Below are positions 44,116-53,235 of a DNA stretch of 64,000 bases, in pieces (within the stretch, counting starts at the first letter, position 1; the number at the start of each line of letters is the position of its first letter). The DNA is from Paenibacillus xylanilyticus (GTDB lineage: Bacteria; Bacillota; Bacilli; Paenibacillales; Paenibacillaceae). The DNA is taken from NCBI RefSeq assembly GCF_009664365.1, contig NZ_CP044310.1, forward strand, positions 2,553,001 through 2,617,000, given 5' to 3'. The notes under the pieces were generated by a model. It saw nothing but the letters and a program-made list of their open reading frames with translations. It made no database searches and was not told where the DNA came from. Made by a program: the position numbers and the translations under genes.

Positions 44116-44664
44116 ATGGCAACAATCTACGATTTTACAGTTACCAAAACTAGCGGAGAACGATTCCCGCTCTATCAATACGAAGGAAAGCCCGTGCTGA
44201 TTGTGAATACGGCAAGCAAATGCAAATATACTCATCAGTTTGATGATATCCAGAAGCTGTACGATAAGTATAAGGATCAAGGCCTTCAGGTTATCGGTTT
44301 TCCATGCAATCAATTTGCTGAACAGGAGCCCGGAAGCAGTGAAGAAGCGGCTTCGTTCTGCCAGATTAATTATGGAGTGAAATTCCCCATGTTCTCCAAA
44401 ATGGATGTAAATGGCGACACGGCACATCCCCTGTATGACTTTCTGAAAAAATCAGGGCCTTTCGCCGGATTTGACGAGTCCGATGTGCAAGCCAAGCTGC
44501 TGAAGTTAATGGTCGCGGATAAGGCGCCTGAATGGCTGCACGGTGATGCAATCAAGTGGAACTTCACGAAGTTCCTGATTAATGCCGAAGGGCAAGTCGT
44601 TAAACGCTTCGAACCTGTGGATTCCATGGATGAAGTTCAGGCTAGCATTGAGCAGCTGTTGTAA
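44116..44664 (+). CDS. bsaA: Glutathione peroxidase homologue (BsaA-like)
   Basis: A 182-residue thiol peroxidase of the glutathione-peroxidase fold. The peroxidatic Cys36 lies in NTASKCKYT, the Gln partner is in FPCNQFAEQEPGS, and the Trp/Asn pair is in IKWNFTKFL. Firmicutes homologues use thioredoxin or bacillithiol rather than glutathione. GAGGTG 9 bases upstream sets the ATG at 44116. The next gene follows after about 100 bases. Confidence 0.92.
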   Translation: MATIYDFTVTKTSGERFPLYQYEGKPVLIVNTASKCKYTHQFDDIQKLYDKYKDQGLQVIGFPCNQFAEQEPGSSEEAASFCQINYGVKFPMFSKMDVNGDTAHPLYDFLKKSGPFAGFDESDVQAKLLKLMVADKAPEWLHGDAIKWNFTKFLINAEGQVVKRFEPVDSMDEVQASIEQLL

Positions 44665-44765
44665 TTATAGAAGTTTTGAAGAGGCCATGAGTTGAACCGT
44701 GAACAGCGGTACGTTCATGGCTTCTATGCTAGATAAGAAAACCTCTCCCATAGGGGGCGCTCAAA

Positions 44766-45623
44766 ATGACACGTATGCATCAGTTTAATGCACCGCTGGA
44801 ATACAGTTATCGTTCAACGCGCACTTTTTTCAGTGGGGCGTCAGACGGATTCCATTCTCATCCGCACTATGAGGTCTATTATTTTCATGCCGGAGAGTGC
44901 ACCTATATTATAGGCGACCGTGTATACAGCCTGGAACCAGGAGACCTCATTCTAATGCATGGGATGACGCTTCACCGGGCTCATCCGGTACCTGGCGGAT
45001 TATATGAACGCACAACACTGCACTTTGATCCATCACTTATTCGCAGCAGCCTTCATCCCGATCGAATCAGCGAGGTACTTATGCCTTTTGATGAGCTCCG
45101 AAACTGCCGAATCAATCTGACGGGTGACATCCGTGCGGAATTCGAATCCCTGCTGCTGAACCTGGATCAACTATCCGTTCATTCGGGTGAGTTCAAACAG
45201 GAACGAATGACAGCACGTTTGTGCGACCTGTTATATTTTGTGGCTGGCATTTGCCATGGCATCGTGGTGGATCATCGCCCTTCATCGGATAAGGAGCGTC
45301 ATGTCCAGCACATCATGGGTTATGTAGATACGCATTATATGCAGGATATCGGTCTGGATGATCTGGCGAACGAGCTTCATTTATCCAAGCCTTACCTTGC
45401 AGGGTTGTTCAAGGAAATGACGGGCAGCACCATATTCAAGTATCTGTATGACCGCCGTATCAATCAGGCCAAACTGCTATTTCAGTTTCAACCTGATATT
45501 TCGGTAACTGAGGCAAGTCGATTGTCGGGGTTTAAGCGTTTGTCACATTTCAGCCGCATATTCAAACAAAATGTGGGCTGTGCACCTGACTTGTATCGTA
45601 CTCGCTTACACAAGACCCAATGA
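44766..45623 (+). CDS. AraC family transcriptional regulator with cupin domain
   Basis: A 285-residue regulator. An N-terminal cupin (DGFHSHPHYEVYYFHAGECTY, with HxH) would bind a small ligand. Two AraC helix-turn-helix motifs follow from about 185: DIGLDDLANELHLSKPYLAGLFKEMTG and ISVTEASRLSGFKRLSHFSRIFKQ. The neighbour gene is a thioesterase and no sugar gene is adjacent, so its target is unknown. Confidence 0.87.
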   Translation: MTRMHQFNAPLEYSYRSTRTFFSGASDGFHSHPHYEVYYFHAGECTYIIGDRVYSLEPGDLILMHGMTLHRAHPVPGGLYERTTLHFDPSLIRSSLHPDRISEVLMPFDELRNCRINLTGDIRAEFESLLLNLDQLSVHSGEFKQERMTARLCDLLYFVAGICHGIVVDHRPSSDKERHVQHIMGYVDTHYMQDIGLDDLANELHLSKPYLAGLFKEMTGSTIFKYLYDRRINQAKLLFQFQPDISVTEASRLSGFKRLSHFSRIFKQNVGCAPDLYRTRLHKTQ

Positions 45624-45690
45624 TGAATGCGGCATGATATTACTCTTATTAATACACACAATTGGTGCGAACCGAAGGAGGTTTTAGCGA

Positions 45691-46446
45691 ATGACAACGG
45701 AATTACCTTATGCATTTCAGTACCGAATTGGGTCATCCGAATCAGACTATAAGTCATTATACCGGCCTTCTGCATTGCTGGAACATATGCAGCTTGCAGC
45801 AGACCGCGATCTGGCACGGATGGGTATTACCGTATCGGAAATGCTGGATCAGGGGCTGGGCTGGATGTTAATCACGACGGATTTGACCCTATTCCGCCAA
45901 GCTCGATTGGAGGAAGAAGTCAGTCTCCAGACCTGGCATAAAGGCAATAAAGGAGTCATGTGGCTGAGGGATTATGTTCTTACCGATACAGAGGGGAATC
46001 ATATCGCAGAGGCGCGGACTTCCTGGGCGCTTGTCGATCTGGAGAAACGAAAGCTCCTCAGACCAGCAGCACTGCCTTTTGAAGTGAAGTCACATCCCGA
46101 ATTATCGCTGGGTGAATCCCCGGAGAAAGTGATCCTTCCTTCAGGATTGAAGACACAGGAAGACTACCGCCTGATTGTTCGATACAGCAGCACGGACAGC
46201 AACGGTCATATGAATAATGCGAGATATGCCGATGTGTGCTGTGACGCACTTACGGCTGAAGAACTTGCTGCTCGTCTGACAGGCATGCAGATATCGTATC
46301 ACCGGGAAATTCGAATGCAAGAAGAACTGGTTGTGGAACGAACAGAAGCGATAGATGGCGTTATCTGGATTCGCGGACGATCAGGAGCCGATGCGCAGCA
46401 TATTATTTTTGAAGCAAAGTTAAGTTTTGAAGATGTTGCTGCTTAA
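45691..46446 (+). CDS. Acyl-ACP thioesterase (FatA/FatB-like)
   Basis: A 251-residue double-hotdog thioesterase. N-terminal hotdog: YRIGSSESDYKSLYRPSALLEHMQLAADRDL; C-terminal hotdog: YSSTDSNGHMNNARYADVC, whose Asp/Asn/His pattern fits the family active site. It hydrolyses acyl-ACP to free fatty acid. AAGGAGG precedes the ATG at good spacing. The gene ends in a weak terminator. Confidence 0.85.
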   Translation: MTTELPYAFQYRIGSSESDYKSLYRPSALLEHMQLAADRDLARMGITVSEMLDQGLGWMLITTDLTLFRQARLEEEVSLQTWHKGNKGVMWLRDYVLTDTEGNHIAEARTSWALVDLEKRKLLRPAALPFEVKSHPELSLGESPEKVILPSGLKTQEDYRLIVRYSSTDSNGHMNNARYADVCCDALTAEELAARLTGMQISYHREIRMQEELVVERTEAIDGVIWIRGRSGADAQHIIFEAKLSFEDVAA

Positions 46447-46459
46447 ATATTGAGATTAA

Positions 46460-46494
46460 AGGCTGCCCAAATCCTCGGGGTGGTCTTTTTGTTG
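46460..46494 (+). terminator. Terminator after the thioesterase gene
   Basis: GGCTGCCC and GGGGTGGTC form a short stem and five T follow. Confidence 0.5.
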
Positions 46495-46556
46495 TGTTTA
46501 GAAGACAGGCAGAAAAGGTAAAGAAAGGGTAATGAAACCAGAGGAGGCGTTTAAGA

Positions 46557-46805
46557 ATGAAAAATCAGATTCCAGGTCAGAATAAAGAATCGAATAAGGC
46601 ACATGCGCACGATAATCCTGAACAATTCCCGACGGAGAAGGAAAGTTTGCTTGACCAGTATGAAGAAGAGCAGACCGTGGACCCCATTCCCTTGGAGGAT
46701 CTGAATATGGAACAGCAGGAAGAGAAAAATAAGGATCAAACCAAGAGCAACTCTTCGACTGAAGAGAAATACCGTGCGGATTATCGGGAGACGAATCAAG
46801 ATTGA
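46557..46805 (+). CDS. Small disordered hydrophilic protein, 82 residues
   Basis: Rich in Glu, Lys, Gln and Asn with no hydrophobic core (for example EQFPTEKESLLDQYEEEQ). It has an excellent ribosome site GAGGAGGCG. Such small proteins are often stress or spore associated in Bacilli, but no family is recognised. Confidence 0.6.
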   Translation: MKNQIPGQNKESNKAHAHDNPEQFPTEKESLLDQYEEEQTVDPIPLEDLNMEQQEEKNKDQTKSNSSTEEKYRADYRETNQD

Positions 46806-46845
46806 TTTTGCCTATTTGGATATTCAGTGAGATTAAAATAGTTTG

Positions 46846-46877
46846 TTGACTAATGTATGTTACTATATTATAGTTAC
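46846..46877 (+). promoter_or_regulatory. Nitroreductase promoter with YodB/HxlR-type operator
   Basis: TTGACT (46846-46851) and TATAGT (46869-46874) with a 17-base spacer form a good sigma-A promoter. Covering the -10 is a near-perfect palindrome GTTACTATATTATAGTTAC (46859-46877; one mismatched pair). TTACTAT-N3-ATAGTAA is the box bound by YodB/CatR regulators of the HxlR (DUF24) family that sense quinones and thiol stress. Confidence 0.6.
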
Positions 46878-46929
46878 TAATGTTAGTTTTAAAAATCTTG
46901 ATATTAAACCAATGTGGAGGCGAATCGTT

Positions 46930-47532
46930 ATGTCTAAATCTTTCTTTGACGCTTTGAAAAACAGAAGATCCTATTACGGAATCAGCAAGGAATCCACAAT
47001 CTCGGATGCGAAAATTCAAGAAATCGTTGAAGAAGCCGTAAAGTATACGCCAACTTCGTTTAACTCACAAACTTCCCGTGCAGTGGTTTTGCTTGGTGAA
47101 CAACATGATAAACTGTGGAACCACACAGAAGAAATCCTGCGTGAAGTGGTTGGGGATGCAGAAGCCTTCAAATCCACAGCTGAGAAAATGGCCGGATTCC
47201 GCAGCGGATACGGTACAATATTGTTCTTCGAAGACAACAATGTCATTGCACAACTTCAACAAAATTTTGCAGCCTATGCGGATAATTTCCCAATCTGGGC
47301 TAATCAATCCAACGGCATGCTGCAGCTCGTGATCTGGACAGCACTCGAGCAGGAAGGTCTTGGAGCTTCCCTGCAGCACTACAACCCACTGATTGATGAG
47401 AAAGTGAAACAAGAATGGAATATTCCAGAACACTGGAGACTGATCGCTCAAATGCCATTTGGTAAGCCAACAGCAACACCAGGCGAGAAAGAATTCCAGC
47501 CGATTGAAGAACGTGTTAAAGTACACAAATAA
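46930..47532 (+). CDS. Nitroreductase family protein (CinD/Hbn1-like)
   Basis: A 200-residue FMN-dependent nitro/quinone reductase. LKNRRSYYGISKES, TPTSFNSQTSRAVVLLG, GTILFFEDNNVI and LGASLQHYNPLIDEKVKQEWNIP are close to Lactococcus CinD and yeast Hbn1. The longest frame starts upstream of the promoter, so the ATG at 46930 with GGAGGCG before it is the true start. The YodB-like operator fits induction by quinones or metals. Confidence 0.88.
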   Translation: MSKSFFDALKNRRSYYGISKESTISDAKIQEIVEEAVKYTPTSFNSQTSRAVVLLGEQHDKLWNHTEEILREVVGDAEAFKSTAEKMAGFRSGYGTILFFEDNNVIAQLQQNFAAYADNFPIWANQSNGMLQLVIWTALEQEGLGASLQHYNPLIDEKVKQEWNIPEHWRLIAQMPFGKPTATPGEKEFQPIEERVKVHK

Positions 47533-47575
47533 AGTAATAACTTTTAGGCGGATTTCCAACATTTAAACACATACG

Positions 47576-47633
47576 GCCTCGCTTCAATTTGATACGATGA
47601 GTAAGATCGTACTCCAATGAAGCGAGGCTTTTT
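47576..47633 (+). terminator. Terminator after the nitroreductase gene, overlapping the next ribosome site
   Basis: GCCTCGCTTCA (47576-47586) pairs with TGAAGCGAGGC (47618-47628), with an inner TACGAT/ATCGTA stem, then five T. The 3' arm contains GCGAGG, the only ribosome-binding-like sequence for the GTG at 47637. Confidence 0.8.
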
Positions 47634-47636
47634 GAT

Positions 47637-49268
47637 GTGAACAATAGAATAGAGAAATGTGCTGGTCGACAAGTGGCAGCAGTCTTGTTTGTTGCTCTCT
47701 GTATACTTGCACTGGTACCATTCTTCCCCATCTCGGTGGAAGCAGCAGTGTCTAAACAGCAGTTCCAGGACATTAACACCAGTTATGCGAAAGAAGCGAT
47801 AACTCATTTGGTGAGCGAGGGTATTGCTGCCGGAACGTCAGAAACCAGGTTCGAGCCCAAGAAGGCCGTGACACGAGCTGAATTTGCGACTTTTGCAGTT
47901 CGATTGCTCGGCCTGAAACCTGTTAAAAATAATATTAGTCCATACAGTGATACCCGTACCACAGCTTGGTATTACGGCAATGTCTCTGCAATGACCAACC
48001 TTTCCATTCTGGAGGGGAAAGGGCAGGGAACGTTTCAACCGAACGCTTCCATAACGAGAGAAGAGGCGGCTGCCCTGCTTGTGAGAATGCTGAAACAGAC
48101 GTCCGGTTCTACAGGACTATTGTCTACAACTTATGTTGATGCATCGGATATTTCGGTATGGGCCAAGCCTTATGTACAGAAGGTATATCAGCTCGGCCTG
48201 ATGCGTGGTAGTGATGGTTTATTCCGACCGCAGGATCAGGTGACTCGCGAGGAAGCAGCTGTGATGCTGGATGCGATTTTACAAAAGAAAGAATGGTCGC
48301 AGCAGCTTGGGAATGCTGATTCCTTGGGAATACAGCTGGGCTGGCAGTATAACTCCACTACAGCCGAATTCAAGAAGCAGGTTGAACAATCCGAGGTGAA
48401 TACTCTGGTTCCCCGGTGGTTCTTTTTGAACAGCAGCATGCAGATTACAGATCATACAGACGCTACGCTGCTCACATGGGCATCGTCAACCAATCGGGAA
48501 GTTTGGCCTCTGCTTGGCAACCGTTCTGATGCTGCGATGACGCACCAGATGTTATCCAGTTCAGCGAACAGGACGTCGGTCGTGACTCAGGTTACTGCTT
48601 ATGTGAAGAAATACCAATTGGATGGTATTAATGTGGATTTTGAAAACGTGTTGCCAGAAGACCGGGCAGGCATGACTGCTTTTGTGACGTCGCTTGCGGC
48701 TTCGCTGCATACGATTGGTGCTGTCGTCTCGGTGGATGTATCCCCTGATCTGGGTACGGACTGGACGGAAGCATTCGATTATGCCAAGCTTGGCGCCGTG
48801 TCCGATTACATGGTTCTTATGGGATACGAGGAACATTGGAATGGAGATCCTATAGCCGGGTCGGTTGCCTCACTTCCTTGGGTAGAAAATGCCCTCGATA
48901 CCATGCTTACGAACGTTGTGCGTGCCAAAGTTATTTTGGCGCTTCCGCTCTACACCAGAGACTGGTCATCGGCTAGCCCGGCAACAGGTTCATGGGATAT
49001 TACCCTTGCGGAGCAGGGAACACGGGCACATGCTGCGGGCTCTGTGAGACAGTGGAATGCAAGTCTGGAGCAATATATTATTGGGTATTCGAGTAACGGC
49101 TTGGCAAGATACATCTGGGCAGAGGAGAGCCGATCCTTAACTGCCAAAGTTAGAATGAGTACAGACCGGAAGATAGCGGGGCTGGCTTATTGGTATATGG
49201 GCGGGGAAACCGCAGATGTCTGGAATGCCATCTCCAACGCTTCTCGCTTTGAATCATATCTGTTTTAA
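47637..49268 (+). CDS. SLH-domain glycoside hydrolase family 18 protein
   Basis: A 543-residue secreted cell-surface hydrolase. Signal peptide near 13-36 (VAAVLFVALCILALVPFF, ending VEA). Three SLH repeats (about 40-210; FQDINTSYAKEAITHL and two more) would bind the secondary cell-wall polymer. The GH18 barrel carries DGINVDFE (Asp329-Glu336), the DxxDxDxE motif with the catalytic Glu. The type resembles peptidoglycan-acting YdhD/SleL. The GTG start is forced by the upstream terminator and spacing of GCGAGG. Confidence 0.9.
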   Translation: MNNRIEKCAGRQVAAVLFVALCILALVPFFPISVEAAVSKQQFQDINTSYAKEAITHLVSEGIAAGTSETRFEPKKAVTRAEFATFAVRLLGLKPVKNNISPYSDTRTTAWYYGNVSAMTNLSILEGKGQGTFQPNASITREEAAALLVRMLKQTSGSTGLLSTTYVDASDISVWAKPYVQKVYQLGLMRGSDGLFRPQDQVTREEAAVMLDAILQKKEWSQQLGNADSLGIQLGWQYNSTTAEFKKQVEQSEVNTLVPRWFFLNSSMQITDHTDATLLTWASSTNREVWPLLGNRSDAAMTHQMLSSSANRTSVVTQVTAYVKKYQLDGINVDFENVLPEDRAGMTAFVTSLAASLHTIGAVVSVDVSPDLGTDWTEAFDYAKLGAVSDYMVLMGYEEHWNGDPIAGSVASLPWVENALDTMLTNVVRAKVILALPLYTRDWSSASPATGSWDITLAEQGTRAHAAGSVRQWNASLEQYIIGYSSNGLARYIWAEESRSLTAKVRMSTDRKIAGLAYWYMGGETADVWNAISNASRFESYLF

Positions 49269-49296
49269 TTTTTATCGGGATCTAAGGAATAAGGGG

Positions 49297-49345
49297 CCCA
49301 AACCGGACTGTGAACCATGCGGACGGTTTGGGTTATTTATTTTTT
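49297..49345 (+). terminator. Terminator after the SLH-GH18 gene
   Basis: CCCAAACCG and CGGTTTGGG form the stem, followed by TTATTTATTTTTT. Confidence 0.7.
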
Positions 49346-49456
49346 GTACAAGCTAGAGCTAGGACGTTTGAGTCTGATTGAGCGGTTTAATGTATAGAAG
49401 GATCGGAAGCGATCTACATATACCAAGACAAAAGGATGGACTGGAGGAGATGAAGG

Positions 49457-50386
49457 TTGCGAGAATATGATTGCATCATTGTAGGTGGCGGGCTCGCAGG
49501 ACTTCAGGCTGCCATTCAGCTGGGACGTTACAGTTCGCATCAGCTGCTGGTGGTGGATGCTGGAGAAGGCAGGTCAACCCTGTGCCGAACCTATCATAAT
49601 ATTTTGGGATTTCCAGAGGGTGTATCAGGTGAAGAATTAAGATCCAAAGGCAGAATGCAAGCCGAGAAGACTGGAGTTGCATTTGAAAAGGATCGTATTG
49701 TTAAAGCAGAACGGGTTGGGGAACAGATTCAATTAACGGGTTCCACTGGCACTATATATTCAGCAAGAACTGTACTGCTGGCAACCGGGCTTAGTGACCG
49801 TTTCCCTGCGATTCCGGGACTCCGGCCAACGCTAGGCAGATCAGTCTACGTGTGCCCGGACTGTGATGGATATGAAATTCAGGATCGTCGCACCATATTG
49901 CTGGGATCAGGAGAAGCTGGTGCCAATATGGCCATGATTCTGATCGAGCGTACCAATGATCTTCTGTATATCAACCATGAACAGAAACCGATCTCTGCCG
50001 AGCTTCACCGAAGCATGAAGGAGGCAGGCGTACGTTATCTTGAAGCTGCGGTCCAGGAAGTACAACAAACAGAGGACGGATATATTACAGGGGTACTGAC
50101 CGAAGATGGGCAGATCTATGAATCAGAACGCGGATTTATTGCTTTTGGTGGCAACCGGGTGCATTTCGAGCTTGCAGAGCAGCTTGGAGCGGTTATCGCT
50201 GATAATAAGCATGTTGAAGCGGATCATCGAAGTTTGCAGGCAGCCCCAAATGTTTGGATTGCAGGAGATTTGGGACTTCATGCGGAGCAAGCTACGGTAG
50301 CGATGGGCGAAGGCTCTATAGCAGCTATCTGGATTCACAAGGAGTTACAGAAGATCAAAAAGGAAAATAAAGTGAAGCAGTTGTAG
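49457..50386 (+). CDS. Thioredoxin-reductase-like FAD/NAD(P) oxidoreductase
   Basis: A 309-residue flavoprotein. The N-terminal FAD loop is IIVGGGLAGLQAA, the NAD(P) loop LLGSGEAGANMA, and a TrxR-type dithiol CPDCDG (Cys133, Cys136) sits between. The C-terminal WIAGDLGLHAEQATVAMGEG binds FAD. It has no partner thioredoxin beside it, so it may reduce a low-molecular thiol or act as stand-alone disulphide reductase. The TTG start follows GGAGGAG by 8 bases. Confidence 0.87.
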   Translation: MREYDCIIVGGGLAGLQAAIQLGRYSSHQLLVVDAGEGRSTLCRTYHNILGFPEGVSGEELRSKGRMQAEKTGVAFEKDRIVKAERVGEQIQLTGSTGTIYSARTVLLATGLSDRFPAIPGLRPTLGRSVYVCPDCDGYEIQDRRTILLGSGEAGANMAMILIERTNDLLYINHEQKPISAELHRSMKEAGVRYLEAAVQEVQQTEDGYITGVLTEDGQIYESERGFIAFGGNRVHFELAEQLGAVIADNKHVEADHRSLQAAPNVWIAGDLGLHAEQATVAMGEGSIAAIWIHKELQKIKKENKVKQL

Positions 50387-50427
50387 ACAAAGCAGGTACG
50401 ACCAGGTTTTCCTTTTATAGATATACG

Positions 50428-50466
50428 AAAAGTCCTTCAGCCTGTTTAGGTTGAAGGACTTTTTAA
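50428..50466. terminator. Bidirectional terminator
   Basis: AAAAGTCCTTCA pairs with TGAAGGACTTTTT. It lies between convergent genes and serves both strands. Confidence 0.75.
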
Positions 50467-50490
50467 TTGAGCTGCAAATAGGTTGCGAAT

Positions 50491-50682
50491 CTAATTGTTT
50501 GCTTTATTTTGGTGGGCTGCTGCCGACTTGTCTTTGGGATGTCCGGAAATATTGTCCACGATATCTCCAATCGCATCCTCAATCATGTCTGTCGGGCCAG
50601 GATTGTTGGGATCAGGATGAAGGACAGTATTCACACCTGGCTCAAGATCTTTGTTTTTCTTTTCTTTTTTAGGTTCACTCAT
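50491..50682 (-). CDS. Small hydrophilic protein, 63 residues
   Basis: MSEPKKEKKNKDLEPGVNTV... is Lys, Asp and Pro-rich and without hydrophobic helices, so probably disordered. AGGAGG 6 bases before the ATG (minus strand) is strong. It is convergent with the oxidoreductase gene and shares its terminator. It resembles small spore or stress peptides by composition only. Confidence 0.6.
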   Translation of the reverse strand: MSEPKKEKKNKDLEPGVNTVLHPDPNNPGPTDMIEDAIGDIVDNISGHPKDKSAAAHQNKANN

Positions 50683-50805
50683 GTGTATCCTCCTTATCAA
50701 TCAGGTCTAGGGTGTTCCTTAACATCTCCAAACGTTGTAATGTATATGTAAACGATTAACCGCTGGAATGGGTTTGAAACGTTTTGGGTGGAAGGAGGTC
50801 GTTAT

Positions 50806-52251
50806 GTGTTCAAAAAAATGAGTGTACTCCTGCTGCTCCTTGTTTTATGCATTTGGACGTATTGGAGAACGGGTGGAGAAGATCAGAATCCATATCTCAT
50901 TACAGATTACAGTCGCCTACACCCGGTAAAAGTGGAACGCGTCGTGCAGGGTCATCAGGAACAGCAGCTTGTAGAGCTGCTCAAGGATGCAAGGGAGAAT
51001 CATCTGACGGTGTCCATAGCAGGACAACGTCATAGTCAGGGCGGACACACCTATTACCGAGACGGCATCATTATTGATATGACTTCTTATAACCGTATAC
51101 TGGACATTCAGCCGGAAGCCAAAAGGATAACCGTTCAGGCCGGTGCAACATGGGCGGATGTGCAGCGAGCAATCAATCCGTATGGCCTTTCGCTCAAAAA
51201 TATGCAGTCTCAAAACATCTTTACGGTCGGAGGTTCGATTAGTGTGAATGCCCACGGGAGGGAGCTTCGCAACGGATCATTGATTCAGAGCGTGGAGTCC
51301 TTTCGTCTCCTGACTGCTGATGGGCAGATCCGGGAAGTGAGCCGTACGTCCAATTCGGAACTATTTCCGTTGGTTCTGGGCGGATATGGACTCTTTGGCC
51401 TGATTTTGGATGTGACACTGACGCTGACGGACGATGAATTATATCAACTTAACGTAGACCGAATTCAGGCATCAGCGTACCCAACGTATTTCCGTAAAAA
51501 TGTACTCGGCGATCCGGACATGCGGATGCATCTGGCCCGCATCTCACTTCAGCCGGGTGAAGGGTATTTTAGCGATATGTATGCTCTTAATTATGCGATG
51601 GATACGGGGGCCTCGCTTCAGGAATATAATAAAATGTCTGTACGCGAACCTGGCGTGCTGCCTGCCAAAATTCTATTCAACCTTAATCGCGGAACGGTTT
51701 GGGGCAGAGAGTGGTTTTGGGAACTGCAGCAGCGATATTTCGATTCACAGGACGGAACGAGGATCAGCCGGAATAATGCGATGGCTTCCCCATCAGCGTT
51801 TATGGAATATCATCAGCCCGGCACGAACGACTTGCTGCAGGAGTATTTTATCCCTATGGATGCTTTTCCTGCTTTCGTTAAGGAGATGGGGGAGATCGTT
51901 TCCCAAGAGAAACTCGATCTGCTGAACATAACCGTTCGTTATGTGCCGAAAGACGATGAAGCCGTTCTATCCTATGCAACACAGGATATGTTCGGCCTGG
52001 TATGCCTATTCCATGCCTCGCTGTCGGACGATGAACAGAGTAAGTTCAAGGCTAGTTTGCAGAGGATCATAGATTCGGTGATTCGCTTCAAAGGGACCTA
52101 TTATTTGCCCTATGAGGCATATGCCACAGCGGATCAATTCGATCAGGCCTACGTTCATAAGGACGTTTTCTTTGCAGCGAAGGAACAGTACGATCCAGAG
52201 CATGTATTTATGAACTATTTTATGGAGCAATACGGAGGGAACGGTAAATGA
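50806..52251 (+). CDS. Membrane-anchored FAD-binding oxidoreductase
   Basis: A 481-residue FAD_binding_4 (PCMH-type) enzyme. A single N-terminal helix (MSVLLLLLVLCIWTYW) anchors it or is a signal. FAD-binding parts include VSIAGQRHSQGGHTYYRDGI, VQAGATWADVQRA and LGGYGLFGLILDVTL. The C-terminal half is substrate-binding. Such enzymes oxidise sugars or alcohols; the substrate is unknown. The GTG start at 50806 matches GGAGG; the next gene overlaps its stop by 4 bases. Confidence 0.8.
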   Translation: MFKKMSVLLLLLVLCIWTYWRTGGEDQNPYLITDYSRLHPVKVERVVQGHQEQQLVELLKDARENHLTVSIAGQRHSQGGHTYYRDGIIIDMTSYNRILDIQPEAKRITVQAGATWADVQRAINPYGLSLKNMQSQNIFTVGGSISVNAHGRELRNGSLIQSVESFRLLTADGQIREVSRTSNSELFPLVLGGYGLFGLILDVTLTLTDDELYQLNVDRIQASAYPTYFRKNVLGDPDMRMHLARISLQPGEGYFSDMYALNYAMDTGASLQEYNKMSVREPGVLPAKILFNLNRGTVWGREWFWELQQRYFDSQDGTRISRNNAMASPSAFMEYHQPGTNDLLQEYFIPMDAFPAFVKEMGEIVSQEKLDLLNITVRYVPKDDEAVLSYATQDMFGLVCLFHASLSDDEQSKFKASLQRIIDSVIRFKGTYYLPYEAYATADQFDQAYVHKDVFFAAKEQYDPEHVFMNYFMEQYGGNGK

Positions 52252-52790
52252 ATATGAAGTGGTTGGTCCGTTCACAGAGCATGGTTACCCTTGCTTCAGG
52301 TATGATTTATCCTTATTATTTGTTGTTTCTTAAAAATCTCGGTAACAGCTTCTCCAAATATGGACTTGCCTTTGCTGTTTTTACAATCAGTTCAGCGGCT
52401 GCATCACAGTGGCTGGGCCCTCGGCTGGACGTGTATGCAAAACGGTGGCTAATGATGAGTTCGCTGGGCATGGCAGGAGCAATGATTGCTTTTCCGTGGA
52501 TTACAAGCTACATATGGGTATTGCTGCTGCAGATCATCATGGGGCTCTGCAATGCCATGCAGCGAATGAGTGAACGGGTGCTGCTTGCAGACAATACGGA
52601 GCCAGGTAAACGGGGCAAGCCGGTTGGCAATTATCATTTCTGGACATCGGCTGCATCAGGATTTGCCGTGATTATCGGTGGACTGCTGATCGACTGGCTT
52701 ACGATTGATGTTTTGTTTTATCTAAGTGCTATGTTGTATGTTTGGGGAAGTATATCCATATGGCGGTCACATGATGCAGCAACCCGTTAA
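52248..52790 (+). CDS. Half-length MFS-type membrane protein
   Basis: A 180-residue protein with about six hydrophobic helices, roughly half of a normal MFS transporter. It has MFS-like A-loop fragments (GPRLDVYAKRWLMM) and a loop NTEPGKRGKPVG. It is coupled by ATGA to the oxidoreductase. It may be a true six-helix protein that dimerises, or a gene missing its second half, though no frame remnant follows. Confidence 0.7.
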   Translation: MNMKWLVRSQSMVTLASGMIYPYYLLFLKNLGNSFSKYGLAFAVFTISSAAASQWLGPRLDVYAKRWLMMSSLGMAGAMIAFPWITSYIWVLLLQIIMGLCNAMQRMSERVLLADNTEPGKRGKPVGNYHFWTSAASGFAVIIGGLLIDWLTIDVLFYLSAMLYVWGSISIWRSHDAATR

Positions 52791-52883
52791 TAGATGAAGT
52801 ATTGAAATAGCCTGATTAAACTCCAGCGAGACGTTTATATTATAGATGACAAGCCAAATATTACGCTCAAGGAGGAATTCAAA

Positions 52884-53228
52884 ATGAATGAGAGTAATCA
52901 TGTAATTCATAAAGATGGTCAAGTGGCAACGGAGAAGGTTGAGAATGCAATCGACAAAATTGCACCAGAGGAAAGAGAACAGATTCTGCAAAACTTCGAT
53001 GCATTTAAAGAGTATTTGGGTAAACGGATCGCTTTGGGAGAATCCATAGGCTTGGGTGAAGAGCAGATGGCTAAAATTGCCGAGAAGGTAGCCGATTATC
53101 TGGCAGCCAAGGAAGAGCCGCGTAACCGTGAAGAGAAATTGCTGCAGGAGCTATGGAATGTGGGTAAGGAAGAGGAACGACATATGCTGGCTCATATGCT
53201 GGTCCGTCTTGCACAGCACACTCATTAA
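52884..53228 (+). CDS. DUF3243 family protein (YmfJ-like)
   Basis: A 114-residue protein. The region LQNFDAFKEYLGKRIALGESIGLGEEQMAKIAEKVADYLA through ELWNVGKEEERHMLAHMLVRLA matches DUF3243/YmfJ, a small helical protein of unknown role in Bacillales, here with a 35-residue N-terminal extension. AAGGAGGAA precedes the ATG. A strong terminator follows. Confidence 0.85.
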   Translation: MNESNHVIHKDGQVATEKVENAIDKIAPEEREQILQNFDAFKEYLGKRIALGESIGLGEEQMAKIAEKVADYLAAKEEPRNREEKLLQELWNVGKEEERHMLAHMLVRLAQHTH

Positions 53229-53235
53229 AAACAAG

